From Acidithiobacillus ferruginosus (GTDB taxonomy: Bacteria > Pseudomonadota > Gammaproteobacteria > Acidithiobacillales > Acidithiobacillaceae), in NCBI RefSeq assembly GCF_018854495.1, contig NZ_JABBDR010000076.1, positions 1-29,193 of the forward strand: a stretch of DNA of 29,193 nucleotides, read 5' to 3'. Made by a program: the position numbers and the translations under genes. Under the pieces are notes generated by a model. The model was not told where the DNA came from. It did no database searches and worked only from the letters and a program-made list of their open reading frames with translations. Below, one piece after another: positions 27,606 to 29,193 of this stretch. Position 1 is the first letter of the stretch. Every line of letters starts with the position of its first letter.

Positions 27606-28391
27606 ATGATGGGCGCGGTAGTGATCACCGGGGCGGGCAGTGGCATTGGCCGGGCGCTGGCGCTGGCCTATGCGGAGCCGGGGCGGGTGATCCTGCTCCT
27701 CGGGCGTCGCCGGACGGCTTTGCAGGAAACGGCCGTTCAGGTGCGCGCGCGGGGTGCACGGGCGGAGTTGCGAACGGCCGATGTCTGCGACGGGGCCGCC
27801 CTCGACCGGATTGCTGCGGATTTCGCCAGAGACTTCGGGCCCGTCGCCGTGCTGATCGCCAACGCGGGCATCAGTCACGGCACGCTGACGGCGGAACCCG
27901 CGGATCGCACCGTTTTTGCCGAAATCGTGGCCACCAATCTGATCGGAGTAGAGATGACCTGCGGCGCCTTCCTGCCCTATCTGGCGCCACAGGCGCGGAT
28001 TGCGGGCATCGCCAGCGTCGCCGGTTTTCGCGGACTGCCGGGTGCGGCGGCGTATTCAGCGTCCAAGGCGGGAGCGATAGCCTACCTGGAGAGCCTGCGC
28101 CTGGAACTGCGTGACCGCGGCATCCGCGTGTGCAGCATCGCCCCCGGCTATGTGGCTACGCCCATGACCGCGGAAAATCACTACCCGATGCCCTGGTTGA
28201 TGGCGGTGGACCAGGCTGCGGCGAAAATGCGGCGGGCCATCGACCGGGGTCGGCCATGGTGCGTTCTGCCCTGGCAGATGGCGGTGCTGGGCACCCTCCT
28301 GCGGCATCTGCCCATAGCCATCTATGACCCGATTTTTGCCAGGGTGGCAGGAAAACGGCGGAGGACGGGCGACGACGCGGCGGAATCCTGA
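27606..28391 (+). CDS. Short-chain dehydrogenase/reductase (SDR family)
   Basis: NAD(P)-dependent oxidoreductase of unknown substrate. The 261-residue protein has the classical Rossmann motif TGAGSGIG (residues 8-15), ADV near 58-60, the NAG motif at 86-88, and the catalytic set Ser137, Tyr150 and Lys154 (YSASK). APGYVATPM follows, as in classical SDRs. The C-terminal part has a hydrophobic stretch (WQMAVLGTLLRHLPIAIYD) and a basic tail, which might contact the membrane. Two adjacent ATGs at 27606 and 27609 could start it. It is divergent from dnaA and separated from thiD by 295 bases, so it appears to be a single transcription unit. Confidence 0.9.
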   Translation: MMGAVVITGAGSGIGRALALAYAEPGRVILLLGRRRTALQETAVQVRARGARAELRTADVCDGAALDRIAADFARDFGPVAVLIANAGISHGTLTAEPADRTVFAEIVATNLIGVEMTCGAFLPYLAPQARIAGIASVAGFRGLPGAAAYSASKAGAIAYLESLRLELRDRGIRVCSIAPGYVATPMTAENHYPMPWLMAVDQAAAKMRRAIDRGRPWCVLPWQMAVLGTLLRHLPIAIYDPIFARVAGKRRRTGDDAAES

Positions 28392-28686
28392 CCCCCGTGG
28401 GGGTTGGAGCCGCCTTCCGGATGAAGAAAGTTTTCCACAAAGACGTTAAAACAGCAGTTATGGGGATTTATTGGGAATCATGTTTCATTAGTTTTTATAT
28501 CTTATTGTTATATATGCAAATTATTTTTTGAATGGCCATTTTCCCCGGCGCGGGGATGTCGTTGTCATGACGGAATCACTACTATGGGCAAAGTATCCAC
28601 AAAGTTATCCACAGGTTTTTGGATTAGGCTAGAGCCCCATAATGGTTGTTGATGTATGCTCCCTTGATATGGAGGATTCAACCCTG
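28392..28686. other. Intergenic region with DnaA boxes and AT-rich stretch (second origin-like locus)
   Basis: This 295-base gap holds tandem DnaA boxes, GTATCCACA (28593-28601, one mismatch) and TTATCCACA (28605-28613, perfect), 12 bases apart. A further one-mismatch box TTTTCCACA is at 28431-28439. An AT-rich stretch spans about 28475-28535. A GC hairpin TCCCCG/CGGGGA (28542-28556) lies between the AT-rich stretch and the tandem boxes. A short ACCCCC/GGGGGT element directly after the SDR stop might aid termination but has no T-run. No gene or clear riboswitch is seen. Confidence 0.6.
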
Positions 28687-29193
28687 ATGGAATCCCGTCA
28701 TCCCGAAGCGGTGGGCCCTTTGCCGGTCGTTCTTACTATTGCGGGCTCCGATCCCAGTGCGGGTGCGGGCTTGCAGGCCGACCTGCTGACCCTGGCCAGC
28801 CTGGGGGTGCATGGCTGCACGGCGGTCACCGCGCTGACCGTTCAGGATTCGGTGAACGTCCGCGGCTACACGCCGGTCGATCCGCGGGATACCATGGCGC
28901 AGGCCCGTGCCGTGCTGGAGGATATGTCCATACAGGTCATCAAGATTGGGATGCTGGGCAGCGCGGCTATGGTGGCGGCGGTGAGCGCGCTGCTGGCGGA
29001 TCATTCGCAGATTCCCGTGGTACTGGATCCGGTGCTGGCGGCCGGAGGCGGCACGGCCCTGGCCGGGGCCGGATTGCGCGAAGCCCTGGTGGCACAATTG
29101 CTGCCCCGAGTGACCGTCATGACGCCCAATGGCCCGGAAGCGCTGGCCTTGTCGGGCACCGGTGATTTGCCCGCGGCGGGTGTTTGGCTCAAC
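28687..29193 (+). CDS. thiD: Hydroxymethylpyrimidine (phosphate) kinase ThiD, 3' end outside window
   Basis: Kinase of the thiamine pathway that phosphorylates HMP and HMP-P. The 169 visible residues start MESRHPEAVGPLPVVLTIAGSDPSAGAGLQADL, where AGSDPSAGAGLQADLLT is the family's substrate-binding signature. GVHGCTAVTALTVQDS, IKIGMLGS, VVLDPVLAAGGG and VMTPNGPEA follow in family order. The reading frame is open at the right edge, so roughly 100 residues are missing. GGAGG lies 11 bases before the ATG at 28687. An in-frame ATG at 28669 overlaps that GGAGG and lacks its own site. Confidence 0.93.
   Translation, partial: MESRHPEAVGPLPVVLTIAGSDPSAGAGLQADLLTLASLGVHGCTAVTALTVQDSVNVRGYTPVDPRDTMAQARAVLEDMSIQVIKIGMLGSAAMVAAVSALLADHSQIPVVLDPVLAAGGGTALAGAGLREALVAQLLPRVTVMTPNGPEALALSGTGDLPAAGVWLN

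Noticed and set aside
28391..28404. ACCCCC/GGGGGT element after the SDR stop as a terminator
   Set aside because: The loop would be only two to four bases and no T-run follows, so it is too weak to call.
28619..28643. TTGGAT and CATAAT as a thiD promoter
   Set aside because: Their spacing is only 13 bases, too short for a sigma-70 promoter.
28621..28686. TPP riboswitch before thiD
   Set aside because: The leader is short and no CTGAGA-type thi-box is visible, so there is no support for a riboswitch.

Overview
GC-rich proteobacterial chromosome, most consistent with an Acidithiobacillus-type acidophile. That assignment is inferred from the overall gene content, base composition and protein style; no rRNA gene is present to prove it. 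The window covers the replication-initiation neighbourhood and about 27 kb to one side of dnaA. Genes are packed tightly, and many start/stop pairs overlap by 1-4 bases.

Layout. (1) Positions 1-2267, + strand: the end of an unidentified Ala/Lys-rich protein, a 7Fe-type ferredoxin, and minC-minD-minE for division-site placement. A perfect 16-bp parS-type palindrome sits on the minC start codon. (2) Positions 2397-14352, - strand: a 13-gene type IV pilus cluster of the MSHA type. In transcription order it runs ATPase (mshE), platform protein (mshG), major pilin (mshA), pilin-like proteins (C, D, O, P types), PilM/N/O-like inner-membrane proteins (I, I2, J), MshK-like protein, secretin (mshL), ExeA-type ATPase (mshM) and TPR protein (mshN). 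(3) Positions 14492-18010, - strand: a 1172-residue flavin/Fe-S oxidoreductase fusing GltD-like and PyrK-like modules. (4) Positions 18138-20849, - strand: a membrane GGDEF-EAL protein with a C-terminal CZB-like zinc-binding domain. (5) Positions 20925-27120, - strand: dnaA-dnaN-recF-gyrB. (6) Positions 27606-29193, + strand: a short-chain dehydrogenase and the start of thiD, divergent from dnaA.

How it fits together. Two intergenic regions either side of dnaA carry DnaA boxes next to AT-rich DNA: dnaA-dnaN at 25479-25761, and SDR-thiD at 28392-28686. This suggests a bipartite origin or an origin plus a regulatory cluster. The parS site about 25 kb away fits an origin-proximal partition region, and division-site genes lie directly beside it. 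The pilus cluster and the cyclic-di-GMP protein could jointly serve surface attachment on mineral, but that link is inferred from proximity only.

The most unusual items are the parS/minC overlap, the split DnaA-box clusters, a Cys-rich AT-rich tail on the MshP-like pilin, the Gly-Asn hexanucleotide repeat in a minor pilin, the 1172-residue fusion oxidoreductase and the GGDEF-EAL-CZB architecture.
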